Assembly (NCBI GenBank): GCA_927441425.1
Contig: CAKMKG010000017.1
Coordinates: forward strand, 1 to 64,000
Direction of reading: 5' to 3'
Source: an uncultured Bacillota bacterium
GTDB lineage: Bacteria > Bacillota > Clostridia > Peptostreptococcales > Anaerovoracaceae
Length of the DNA: 64,000 nucleotides
In this document: positions 16,999 through 25,618 of the stretch, in pieces
Position numbering within the stretch: the stretch's first letter is position 1
Layout: each line of letters opens with the position of its first letter
Notes under the pieces: model-generated
Databases searched by the model: none
What the model was told of the DNA's origin: nothing
What the model saw: the letters and a program-made list of their open reading frames with translations, nothing else
Program-made: the position numbers and the translations under genes

Positions 16999-17042
16999 AA
17001 ACTCGCATAATGCGAGGTAAAAATGATTGGAGGAGAATATCC

Positions 17043-18029
17043 ATGAAAAAACTGATTTCTTCCGTACTGGTATTGATGCTCGTGCTCGGGCTTGTGGCAT
17101 GTGGCGGGAATTCCGCTGGCAGCGAAGACAGCGAGGCATCAGCCGAACCCAGTGCTATTACTGTTGGCGTAGTTCAAACAAACGCAAACGAGTCAGACTG
17201 GCGTACGGCAAACACAAAATCATTCAACGAAGCATTCTCAGCAGCTGGTTATGAGACAAAAATGGTTTTCGGTGAAGGCGATCATGCGAAACAGATTTCC
17301 CAGGCACAGCAACTCATCCAAGAAGAGGTTGACTACCTAGTCGTCTTAGGTCTTCAGTCCGCAGGCTGGGAAGATGTGGCAAAGTCTGCTCAGGAAGCCG
17401 GAATACCATTTATTATGGCTGACCGGAAACTTGATCTGTCAGAGGATCTCTACACCGCGATGGTGTGCTCCGATTTCGAAGCCGAAGGCAAAAAGGCTGT
17501 TGATTGGTTGAAGGCTCAAGCGATCGATGATTGCAAGATCGTTGTCCTTGGCGGTGACACAGGATCTTCCGCGCAGCTCGGCCGCTCCAAAGCAATTGAA
17601 GACGGCGCAAGCGCAAACGGATGGGATATTGTATTCAACCAAAACATGAAGGGTTGGGACGAAACGCTTGCAAAGCAGGCAGTCGCTGATCTTATCGCTT
17701 CAGGTAAAGAATTCAACGTTGTCTATGCTGAGAATGACAACATGGCTCGCGGCGCTTGTGATGCTATGGATGCTGCCGGTATTACATACGGCAAGGACGG
17801 CGATGTAACGGTTATCGCATTTGACGCAAACAAATGGGCGCTTGAGAAGGTTCTCGCGGGCGAATTCAACCTTGACGTAGAGTGCAATCCTCTCCATGGT
17901 CCGCGTATTGTTAAGCTGATTAATAGCCTTGAGGCTGGCGAGACAGTTGAGAAGAACGCCTACGTTGATGAGGAAATGTTTGACTGCGACACCATCACAC
18001 AGGCTATTGTTGATGCGCGTACGTATTAA
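17043..18029 (+). CDS. Sugar ABC transporter substrate-binding lipoprotein (YtfQ-like)
   Basis: 328-residue binding protein. ATG 17043 follows ggaggag. The lipoprotein signal peptide has lipobox LVAC with Cys20, then a Ser/Glu linker and a periplasmic-binding fold (ITVGVVQTNANESDWR, VLGGDTGSSAQLGRSKAIED, VYAENDNMARGA). It resembles the YtfQ galactofuranose-binding branch, but the following ara genes argue for arabinose, perhaps as arabinofuranose or short oligosaccharides. A large hairpin separates it from the ATPase gene, which fits higher expression of the binding protein. Confidence 0.88.
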   Translation: MKKLISSVLVLMLVLGLVACGGNSAGSEDSEASAEPSAITVGVVQTNANESDWRTANTKSFNEAFSAAGYETKMVFGEGDHAKQISQAQQLIQEEVDYLVVLGLQSAGWEDVAKSAQEAGIPFIMADRKLDLSEDLYTAMVCSDFEAEGKKAVDWLKAQAIDDCKIVVLGGDTGSSAQLGRSKAIEDGASANGWDIVFNQNMKGWDETLAKQAVADLIASGKEFNVVYAENDNMARGACDAMDAAGITYGKDGDVTVIAFDANKWALEKVLAGEFNLDVECNPLHGPRIVKLINSLEAGETVEKNAYVDEEMFDCDTITQAIVDARTY

Positions 18030-18099
18030 TTGAGGAATGGGTACTGTTGAAAACCATCCTATGACTTTCAACAGGCCAGCAAGGCAAGATATTGATTTG

Positions 18100-18155
18100 A
18101 AATGCGCGGCGCTGAGAATGTGGATATCGTCCGCAGATCTTGGTACCGCGCATTT
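18100..18155 (+). other. Intercistronic hairpin in the importer operon
   Basis: Perfect 10-bp arms aaatgcgcgg (18100-18109) and ccgcgcattt (18146-18155) with a 36-base loop and no T run, so it is not a typical terminator. A smaller hairpin, gttgaaa/tttcaac, lies at about 18047-18073. In binding-protein operons such structures stabilise the upstream message and lower downstream expression. Confidence 0.6.
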
Positions 18156-18221
18156 AATCTAATCACAGAAGTGATTGGAGTATGCTGAGTATCGTGTAGG
18201 AACGGAGGTTTGAGTATTACT

Positions 18222-19745
18222 ATGCAGGACACAGTACTTACAATGCGGGGTATTTATAAAAGCTTCCCCGGTGTGCGGGCCTTACAAAACGTGGATTTTA
18301 CGTTATGTGAAGGCGAAATACACGCTTTAATGGGCGAAAACGGTGCCGGAAAGTCCACCTTAATTAAGGTTTTGACCGGAGTATATTCTAAGAATGCCGG
18401 GGAAATCTGCATTAAAGGAATAAATAAACCTCACATCAAATCTCCCCAGGAAGCCCAAAAGCTCGGAATAAGTACGGTGTATCAGGAAATCACATTGTGC
18501 CCGAACCTGACGGTTGCCGAAAATTTATTTATTGGAAGAACCAACAATTTATTCGTGAATTGGAAGAAGAGAAACAGCAGGGCCGAATGCATTCTCCAAG
18601 GTCTGGGAATACCGGCAAAGCCCGCACAGCAACTATCTAGCTGCTCCATTGCAGTTCAGCAGATGGTGGCGATTGCCCGGGCCGTTGATATGGACTGCAA
18701 GGTATTGATCCTTGACGAGCCTACATCCTCCTTGGATGATCAAGAGGTCGCAAAGTTGTTTGCACTGATGCGTGAGCTCAAAAGCAGGGGGGTAGGTATC
18801 GTATTTGTCACCCATTTTCTCGAGCAAGTGTATGAGGTGTGTGATAAAATTACAGTTTTGCGCAATGGTGAGCTAGTGGGCGAATATCAAATTAAGGACC
18901 TGCCTCGGGTAGAGCTCGTTGCCAAAATGATGGGCAAGGAACTTGGAGACCTGGCTGAAATACATAATAAAACGCAATCGAACACCAATGACTCGAAAGA
19001 AGTAATCATAGAAACGGAAGGCCTTTCAAGTACTTCCGGGATAAAGCCCTTTGATTTTACCGCTTACAAGGGTGAGGTAACGGGCTTTGCCGGGCTGCTT
19101 GGCTCCGGTCGCAGCGAATGTGTGCGCGCAATCTTTGGCGCTGACAAGGTTACGAATGGAACACTCCGAATCAAAGGCGAGCATGTTAACATTACAACGC
19201 CGATAAAAGCCATGAAGAAAGGGATTGGGTATCTTTCCGAGGATAGGAAGCGGGACGGGATTATTGGTGACTTGTCAGTCCGCGAGAACATTATACTTGC
19301 ACTGCAGGTTATGAGGGGTTTCTTCAAGCCGTTCACTAAGGCTCAGGCGCAAGCCTTTGCCGACGAGTATATCAGTCTGCTCGGCATAAAAACTGCTTCC
19401 GCAGATACCCCTATCAGCTCGTTGTCCGGGGGCAACCAGCAAAAGGTAATTCTAGCCCGTTGGCTGCTCACACATCCGAATTATCTTATTCTTGATGAGC
19501 CTACCCGGGGAATTGATATTGGCACGAAGGTGGAAATTCAAAAACTTGTATTAAAGCTTGCCTCAGAGGGTATGAGTATCACTTTTATTTCGTCAGAGAT
19601 TGAGGAAATGCTGCGTACCTGTTCCAGATTAATTGTTATGCGTGATCTGTATGTGGTTGGAGAGTTAAAGGACGAAGATATGACACAGGATAAGATAATG
19701 TATACCATAGCGGGAGGAGAAACTCAAAATGTCCAGAAACAATAA
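18222..19745 (+). CDS. Sugar ABC transporter ATP-binding protein (two ATPase domains)
   Basis: 507-residue ATPase of the RbsA/AraG/YtfR type. ATG 18222 follows cggaggt at 12-base spacing; the TTG at 18210 touches the ribosome site and is unlikely. Domain 1: GENGAGKSTLIK and VLILDEPTSSLD, though its signature region is degenerate (LSSCSIAVQQM in place of LSxGxxQ). Domain 2: a modified Walker A GLLGSGRSE, intact LSGGNQQK and YLILDEPTRGID. It powers import together with the two permeases that follow and overlaps the first by 17 bases. Confidence 0.9.
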   Translation: MQDTVLTMRGIYKSFPGVRALQNVDFTLCEGEIHALMGENGAGKSTLIKVLTGVYSKNAGEICIKGINKPHIKSPQEAQKLGISTVYQEITLCPNLTVAENLFIGRTNNLFVNWKKRNSRAECILQGLGIPAKPAQQLSSCSIAVQQMVAIARAVDMDCKVLILDEPTSSLDDQEVAKLFALMRELKSRGVGIVFVTHFLEQVYEVCDKITVLRNGELVGEYQIKDLPRVELVAKMMGKELGDLAEIHNKTQSNTNDSKEVIIETEGLSSTSGIKPFDFTAYKGEVTGFAGLLGSGRSECVRAIFGADKVTNGTLRIKGEHVNITTPIKAMKKGIGYLSEDRKRDGIIGDLSVRENIILALQVMRGFFKPFTKAQAQAFADEYISLLGIKTASADTPISSLSGGNQQKVILARWLLTHPNYLILDEPTRGIDIGTKVEIQKLVLKLASEGMSITFISSEIEEMLRTCSRLIVMRDLYVVGELKDEDMTQDKIMYTIAGGETQNVQKQ

Positions 19746-20835
19746 CAATCTTAATTCCAACCGTTCGGCATTGGTGCTGAAAGAATTGATTAGGCACAGA
19801 TTATTTATCCCCATTGCTTTTCTTGCATTTCTTTTGTTAATCAATGTGTTTATCAATCCAGGCTTCCTTGGAGTCAGTTTGGGCAGAGACAGCAGCGGAA
19901 ATCCTGTCTTGATAGGCAATTTAATCAATATCCTGAACAACGCGGCTGAGCTTGTTATTCTTGCAATCGGAATGACCCTCGTTACCGCCTCTTCCAGAGG
20001 TCAGGACATCAGCGTGGGAGCTACAGTGGCGATCGCAGGAGGAGTGATTATGCGCGTCCTATGCGGCAATGAAACACAACCAACCGAATTGCACGCACCG
20101 ATTATCGTTGCGCTCCTACTGGGTTGTCTTGCCGGTATGGCCTGCGGGGCCTTTAATGGTATCCTTGTTTCGAAATTCAACATACAACCTATGGTTGCAA
20201 CGCTCATCCTCTTTACGGCAGGACGTTCGATCGGTTCTATGGCTATGGGTGGGCTTAAGCCAAAAGCCGCTGCGGAGTTTGGGTATTACGGCAACTTTAT
20301 TCCCGGATTCCCCATTCCGACGCCCATCCTCATTACGATTGTTGTTGTCGCGGTAACATTTCTCGCATTGAAAATAACCAACCTTAGTCTGTATACCCGG
20401 GCCGTAGGTATTAATGATAAATCCTCAAGCCTGAACGGTCTTAACCCTGCGCTGATTAAGTTTTTAACCTTTGTTATTTTGGGTCTGTGCGTCGGTATTG
20501 CCGGATTCGTCCAGGCAAGTAGGGTGCAAACCGTAAATCCGTATACCATCGTGCCCGGCATTGAAATGGACGTTATCTTAGCGGTCGCCCTTGGTGGCAA
20601 CTCACTCAGCGGCGGAAAATTCAATATGACCGGCTCGATTATCGGAGCGTATACCATACAAACTCTGACCTCTATGCTGACCACGCTTAATGTTAACACG
20701 AATGCTGTTCCGGTCTTCAAGGCCGTGATCATTATTATGCTTGTAGTCATCCAATCGCCCATTGTAAAAAGTTTCTTAGGCAATAAATTCACAGTTTTAA
20801 AATCAACAGTAGGCGATGGAAAGGAGAGAGGTTAG
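19729..20835 (+). CDS. Sugar ABC transporter permease (YtfT-like)
   Basis: 368-residue membrane protein with 8-10 spans; ATG follows gggaggag. Contains the conserved GMTLVTASSRGQDISVGA segment and the loop LGGNSLSGGKFNMTGSIIGA of the BPD_transp_2 permeases (RbsC/YtfT). It forms a heterodimer channel with the next permease. The gene overlaps the ATPase gene and ends 1 base before the next start. Confidence 0.88.
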   Translation: MSRNNNNLNSNRSALVLKELIRHRLFIPIAFLAFLLLINVFINPGFLGVSLGRDSSGNPVLIGNLINILNNAAELVILAIGMTLVTASSRGQDISVGATVAIAGGVIMRVLCGNETQPTELHAPIIVALLLGCLAGMACGAFNGILVSKFNIQPMVATLILFTAGRSIGSMAMGGLKPKAAAEFGYYGNFIPGFPIPTPILITIVVVAVTFLALKITNLSLYTRAVGINDKSSSLNGLNPALIKFLTFVILGLCVGIAGFVQASRVQTVNPYTIVPGIEMDVILAVALGGNSLSGGKFNMTGSIIGAYTIQTLTSMLTTLNVNTNAVPVFKAVIIIMLVVIQSPIVKSFLGNKFTVLKSTVGDGKERG

Positions 20836-20836
20836 T

Positions 20837-21901
20837 ATGTCAATCTTACATAATGTGCAGGATACCGGCAGGATTGAAGTGATTCAGAACAAGCTGAAAC
20901 GTGAAAATTCTCTGACTGATACAGCTTTCCTGCTGACAATTACGATTTCATTGTTTATCGCAATTTATGCGCTCTCCATTGTCTTTCTTGGAGACAAGGG
21001 TTTCAGCAAGATCCAGATGTTCTTTAACCTCTTTAACGAAAACGCTGCGCTGATTGTAATTGCCTGCGGACTTTCAATCGTGATGATAACTGGTAGCATT
21101 GATATTTCCGTCGGCGGTTCCACTGCACTGATTTGTACGGCATGTATTGTTTGCCTCAACAATTACGGTTTCAATTTTTTTACATCTCTTATGCTGGCCT
21201 TGGCAATTGGTCTCACCTTCGGTGTGGTTCAGGGCTTTCTTGTGGCGTATCTCGAGATTCAACCCTTTATCGTTACCCTGGCAGGGATGTTTCTGGGTCG
21301 AGGTTTAGTTGCTCTGATAGAAGTCAATCAGATACAAGTTAAGAATGCGGGCTTTGAGATGTTGTCCGGCGCGCGGATTCTAATCCCCTTTTTAGGCGAT
21401 ATCAATAAGAAGGGTGTTTTCATACAATCAAAGCTGGAATACGGCGTTATCGTAGCGATTATCATCGTCTGTCTGATGTACTGGCTACTCAGGAAGACAA
21501 GTCTTGGGCGTAGCTTCTACGCTGTGGGCGGGAATCCGCAAAGCGCCCTTATGCTTGGCATTAACGTTAAAAGGACCAAGTTCTATGCTCATTTGCTTTG
21601 CGGTCTGCTTGCAGGGATCGGCGGATTCCTGTACCTTTTCCACACGCGGTCCGGCTCGGTTCAGCAGGCAACAGGTCTTGAAATGGACGCCATTGCCGCG
21701 TCGATTATCGGCGGAACACTGCTCACCGGCGGTGTTGGTAATATTTTCGGCACCCTCTTCGGCGTATTGGCGAGCGGAACTGTGTTACTGATCGTCACAG
21801 CAATAGGTAGCCAGGATCCGTGGTGGCCGCAAATCACCCGGGCAGCAATGCTCTGCTTCTTCATCGTACTCCAGAGCTTCATTTGTTCGAGGAAGAAGTA
21901 G
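20837..21901 (+). CDS. Sugar ABC transporter permease (YjfF-like)
   Basis: 354-residue second permease. ATG 20837 is chosen because aaggagag lies 10 bases before it. BPD_transp_2 landmarks: MITGSIDISVGGSTALI (about 78) and IIGGTLLTGGVGNIFGTLFG (about 290). The two-permease layout matches ytfT-yjfF of Gram-negative bacteria. Probable arabinose importer by context. Confidence 0.88.
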   Translation: MSILHNVQDTGRIEVIQNKLKRENSLTDTAFLLTITISLFIAIYALSIVFLGDKGFSKIQMFFNLFNENAALIVIACGLSIVMITGSIDISVGGSTALICTACIVCLNNYGFNFFTSLMLALAIGLTFGVVQGFLVAYLEIQPFIVTLAGMFLGRGLVALIEVNQIQVKNAGFEMLSGARILIPFLGDINKKGVFIQSKLEYGVIVAIIIVCLMYWLLRKTSLGRSFYAVGGNPQSALMLGINVKRTKFYAHLLCGLLAGIGGFLYLFHTRSGSVQQATGLEMDAIAASIIGGTLLTGGVGNIFGTLFGVLASGTVLLIVTAIGSQDPWWPQITRAAMLCFFIVLQSFICSRKK

Positions 21902-21934
21902 TATTATGGAATTCAAAGAACGGAGGGGATTATC

Positions 21935-23260
21935 ATAAGTATCGTTGAACATTTATCCTATGGAAAAGCGTCATTGGGTATCGAGCTCGGCTCTACCCGC
22001 ATTAAAGCGGTTGTGATTGATGAAAACCGAAATATCAGTGCGAGTGGAAGTCACACCTGGGAGAGTCAGCTAATTGACGGTCATTGGACTTATTCTCTTG
22101 ACAATGTACAATCCGGTTTGCGCGACGCTGTTTCCAAACTTTCAACAGTCAACGGTCAACTATCTACCCTTGGTGTTTCCGCGATGATGCACGGGTATCT
22201 TGTATTCGACAAGGATGATAACCTGCTCGTCCCGTTTAGGACGTGGAAGAATACCACTACCGGAGAAGCTGCGGAGAAATTGACGGATCTGTTCAATTTC
22301 AACATTCCCGAGCGGTGGAGCGTGGCGCATTTGTACCAAGCGATACTGAACAATGAGGAACATGTCAATGACATTGCTTTCATTACAACCCTCGCAGGCT
22401 ATGTACATTGGAAACTTACGGGTGAAAAAGTCATCGGCATCGGTGACGCCAGTGGAATGTTTCCGGTCAAGAATAAGAATTGGAACCCTGAGTTCGTAGC
22501 AAAATTTAAGTGCCTCACAGGGATAGAATGGTCTAGTATTGCACCGAAAGTCCTCCTTGCCGGCCAAAAAGCAGGCAAAATCACTGCGGTTGGCAGGCAA
22601 TACTTATTTGGTGAAACGCCCAGCCTGTGTCCTTCGTCCTGCATCCTCTGTCCTCCTCCTGAGGGGGACGCAGGCACAGGTATGGTTTCATGTAACGCAG
22701 TCGCGCAGAGAACAGGCAATGTCAGTGCGGGAACAAGTATTTTTGCTATGGTTGTGCTTGACAGGCCACTGGAAAACCTGCATAAAGAGATAGATCTTGT
22801 CACAACACCTGATGGTAGGGATGTGGCAATGGTGCATTATAACGAGTGCACATCGAAGATTGACCCATGGGTAAGGATGTTCGGAGAAGTTTTTGACTTG
22901 TTCGGCATAACGGTAGACAACAATGAGTTGTTTCGTAAGTTATATGAGGTTGCCCTTGAAAGCGACTCAAAACTCGCGGAGTTTATGCATGGGGTAATAA
23001 CCTCCGCTGTGTCCGACTTGGCAAACGGCATGCGGATACTTACGGTTGAGGAGCAAGTCAAAGTTGAGAAGCTTGCAGGGCACGGCGGATTCTTCAAGTC
23101 GGGCAACGCGGGAAAACAGATTATGTCCGAGATGCTGGGAATTCCGATCGTACTCTCGGAAACCGCCGCAGAGGGCGGAGCTTGGGGAATAGCACTTCTT
23201 GCGGACTATTTAAATTACGCAGATGAAAAGGTGCTCAGTGAATATTTGGAGGCGAAATAA
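21935..23260 (+). CDS. FGGY-family carbohydrate kinase, probable L-ribulokinase role
   Basis: About 441 residues. It carries the FGGY-kinase start GIELGSTRIKAVVID, the loop GDAGTGMV, SAGTSIFAM and the C-terminal GHGGFF and EGGAWGIALLADY segments. araB is otherwise absent, so it should phosphorylate L-ribulose. The only good ribosome site (ggagggg, 21922-21928) points to an ATA codon at 21935, where relatives would have ATG; the first usual start codon is TTG 21974, with no site before it, and would drop 13 conserved-looking residues. Compared with my memory of the family (about 530 residues) it lacks roughly 40 internal residues near 335 and about 50 at the C-terminus, so activity is not certain. 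Confidence 0.75.
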   Translation: MSIVEHLSYGKASLGIELGSTRIKAVVIDENRNISASGSHTWESQLIDGHWTYSLDNVQSGLRDAVSKLSTVNGQLSTLGVSAMMHGYLVFDKDDNLLVPFRTWKNTTTGEAAEKLTDLFNFNIPERWSVAHLYQAILNNEEHVNDIAFITTLAGYVHWKLTGEKVIGIGDASGMFPVKNKNWNPEFVAKFKCLTGIEWSSIAPKVLLAGQKAGKITAVGRQYLFGETPSLCPSSCILCPPPEGDAGTGMVSCNAVAQRTGNVSAGTSIFAMVVLDRPLENLHKEIDLVTTPDGRDVAMVHYNECTSKIDPWVRMFGEVFDLFGITVDNNELFRKLYEVALESDSKLAEFMHGVITSAVSDLANGMRILTVEEQVKVEKLAGHGGFFKSGNAGKQIMSEMLGIPIVLSETAAEGGAWGIALLADYLNYADEKVLSEYLEAK

Positions 23261-23261
23261 A

Positions 23262-24707
23262 ATGTATGAATTTTGGTTTGTTGTTGGAAGTCAGTTACTT
23301 TACGGAGAAGAGACCCTGAAACAAGTTGAGCGGAACAGCGTCAAGATTGTTGATGCGCTTAACGCGAGCGGAAATCTGCCGTATAAGCTTGTATACAAGG
23401 AAACAATAAAGACCGCAGAGGGTGTGACTACAATGATCAAGGAGGCGAACTACTCCGATGCTTGTGTGGGAATCGTCACATTTTGCCACACGTTCAGCCC
23501 ATCGAAAATGTGGATCAACGGCTTATCGCTGTTGCAGAAACCATACTGCCACTTTCATACCCAGTTCAACCTGGAAATTCCGAATGACGAGATCGATATG
23601 GATTATATGAACCTGCACCAGTCTGCCCATGGGGATAGAGAACACGGGTTTATCGGGACGCGTATGCGGCTTGATAGGAAAGTAATTGCTGGACACTGGG
23701 GCAATTCTGACGTGCAGAAACGGATCGGAAAGTGGCAGAAAGCGGCAGTCGGTGCAGCAGTGTCCAAATCGCTCAAAGTGATGCGCTTTGGGGACAATAT
23801 GCGCGAGGTGGCGGTTACCGAGGGTGATAAAGTCGAAGCACAAGTAAAATTCGGCTGGCAAGTGAATACATTCCCCGTCGGTGCGCTGGTTGAGGTAATG
23901 AATGAAGTCACGGAAGCAGAAATCGATGCACAGATAGAAGAGTATCAGGCGAAATACGTCTTTGCGACAAACAATATTGATCCCGTTCGTTACCAGGCTC
24001 GAGAAGAAATCTCAATAAAGAAAATGCTCGATTCGGAAGGATGCAAGGCATTTTCAAACACGTTCCAAGACCTGTATGGTATGATGCAGCTCCCGGGGCT
24101 TGCCACGCAAAATCTGATGTCGAAGGGCTATGGCTATGGCGGTGAGGGCGACTGGAAAGTAGCTGCTATGACCAGAATCATAAAATCAATGGGCGAACGC
24201 TCAGCATTTATGGAGGACTATACCAACGATCTACAGAACGGATTGTCCCTTGGCGCGCATATGCTGGAAGTCTGCCCTTCATTGGCGGAAGATAAGCCAC
24301 GAATCGAGATACATCCCCTTGGCATCGGTGACCGTGAGCCGCCTGCAAGGCTCGTGTTCGAGGGTAAGGCGGGGAAGGCCACTGTGTCGAGCCTGATTGA
24401 TATGGGTACGCATTTTAGATTGATTGTTCAAGACGTAGAGTGCGTGAAGCCCACGCAGATCATGCCGAACCTACCCGTAGCGAGACTTATGTGGAAAGCG
24501 GAACCGAATCTTGAAGTAGGTACAGAGTGCTGGATCCTTGCGGGCGGGGCACACCACACCGTGCTGTCCTACGATGTCGATGCGGAAATCCTGCGCGACT
24601 GGGCAAGGATTATGGGAATCGAATTCGTGCACATTAACAAGAACAGTACACCCGAAAAGCTGGAGCTTGACCTGAAGCTAAGCGATTTGGTATGGAAAAA
24701 TGCTTGA
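23262..24707 (+). CDS. araA: L-arabinose isomerase
   Basis: 481-residue enzyme converting L-arabinose to L-ribulose in the cytosol with Mn2+. ATG 23262 follows ggaggcgaaataaa directly after the kinase gene. Landmarks: [18 protein letters not shown] at the N-terminus, [12 protein letters not shown], the conserved segment [13 protein letters not shown]-like [16 protein letters not shown], and metal ligands in [10 protein letters not shown] and [10 protein letters not shown]. Full family length. It shares 8 bases with araD. Confidence 0.97.
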   Translation: MYEFWFVVGSQLLYGEETLKQVERNSVKIVDALNASGNLPYKLVYKETIKTAEGVTTMIKEANYSDACVGIVTFCHTFSPSKMWINGLSLLQKPYCHFHTQFNLEIPNDEIDMDYMNLHQSAHGDREHGFIGTRMRLDRKVIAGHWGNSDVQKRIGKWQKAAVGAAVSKSLKVMRFGDNMREVAVTEGDKVEAQVKFGWQVNTFPVGALVEVMNEVTEAEIDAQIEEYQAKYVFATNNIDPVRYQAREEISIKKMLDSEGCKAFSNTFQDLYGMMQLPGLATQNLMSKGYGYGGEGDWKVAAMTRIIKSMGERSAFMEDYTNDLQNGLSLGAHMLEVCPSLAEDKPRIEIHPLGIGDREPPARLVFEGKAGKATVSSLIDMGTHFRLIVQDVECVKPTQIMPNLPVARLMWKAEPNLEVGTECWILAGGAHHTVLSYDVDAEILRDWARIMGIEFVHINKNSTPEKLELDLKLSDLVWKNA

Positions 24708-25368
24708 AAACATAAAACAGCGCGTATATGCTGCGAATATGTTATTGCCAAAATACAAGCTCGTTACGTTAACCTGGGGCAACGTGAGTGAGATAGATCG
24801 AGAAAAGGGCCTGATCGCGATCAAGCCCTCCGGGGTTGAGTATGAAAAGTTCACGTTATACGATATTGTTATTGTTGATTTGGACGGAAATGTTGTGGAG
24901 GGCGATTTGAAGCCGTCCACCGACACGCCGACGCATATCGAGCTCTACAAACGCTTCCCGAGTATTGGGGGGATCGTACACACTCACTCACGTTGGGCGA
25001 CAATCTTTGCACAAATGCGAAAGCCAATTCCACCCCTCGGCACAACCCATGCGGACTACTTCCACGGTGAGGTTCCCTGTGTTCGCCCGCTGACGGACGA
25101 AGAAATAAGCGGTGAATATGAGAAGAATACCGGCGTAGTAATCACCGAGTGCCATACCGATCCGGGCGGAATACCTGCAGTACTTGTCGCGAACCACGGA
25201 CCTTTTGCCTGGGGCAAAAACGCCTATGATGCGGTACACAACGCCGTAGTGCTTGAAGAGATTGCGTTTATGGCTTGGCACTGTGGAAATGCGGAATCTG
25301 TTCCAAATACATTGCTTGATAAGCATTACAATCGCAAGCACGGAAAAGGTGCGTATTACGGACAGTGA
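24700..25368 (+). CDS. araD: L-ribulose-5-phosphate 4-epimerase
   Basis: 222-residue class II aldolase-fold enzyme making D-xylulose 5-phosphate from L-ribulose 5-phosphate. Motifs: [34 protein letters not shown], zinc histidines in VHTHSRWAT (about 93-95) and a later HH/CH segment, and [10 protein letters not shown]. Its start overlaps the araA stop, so translation is coupled. It completes the arabinose pathway and is followed by a strong terminator. Confidence 0.95.
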   Translation: MLENIKQRVYAANMLLPKYKLVTLTWGNVSEIDREKGLIAIKPSGVEYEKFTLYDIVIVDLDGNVVEGDLKPSTDTPTHIELYKRFPSIGGIVHTHSRWATIFAQMRKPIPPLGTTHADYFHGEVPCVRPLTDEEISGEYEKNTGVVITECHTDPGGIPAVLVANHGPFAWGKNAYDAVHNAVVLEEIAFMAWHCGNAESVPNTLLDKHYNRKHGKGAYYGQ

Positions 25369-25387
25369 CAGACTATCAAAGAATATA

Positions 25388-25429
25388 CAGAGACATTGAG
25401 ATAAGAGATCTTGATGTCTCTGTTTTTTA
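25388..25429 (+). terminator. Terminator of the arabinose operon
   Basis: Perfect 9-bp arms cagagacat (25388-25396) and atgtctctg (25414-25422) followed by tttttta. Confidence 0.85.
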
Positions 25430-25507
25430 TTTATCATTTGATCCAAATTACGACAAATAGTAGCAAATTATTTTGTTATGTGGTACTATATAAATTGAAA
25501 AAGGACT

Positions 25508-25606
25508 GGGCTGAAATTGTGTTCAGCCCCACATGGATCTTACTCCTATGGACAATCGGAAATAACAAGTTCCGGACCAGTTTTTAATAGAACTGGTCCT
25601 TTTTTA
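25508..25606 (+). promoter_or_regulatory. Structured leader with terminator before histidine kinase
   Basis: Two hairpins lie in the 190 bases before the kinase start: gggctgaa (25508-25515) with ttcagccc (25522-25529), and ggaccagtt (25574-25582) with aactggtcc (25591-25599) followed by six T. The second is a good terminator only 12 bases before the gene, so the operon is probably attenuated. The 44 bases between the hairpins could hold a sensing element; I do not recognise a known riboswitch. Confidence 0.55.
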
Positions 25607-25618
25607 AAGGGGGACTGT

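Noticed and set aside
25505-25610. Known riboswitch before the histidine kinase
   Set aside because: Compared by eye with fluoride, guanidine, ZTP, c-di-GMP, purine, preQ1 and T-box cores; none fits, so only an unclassified leader is reported.
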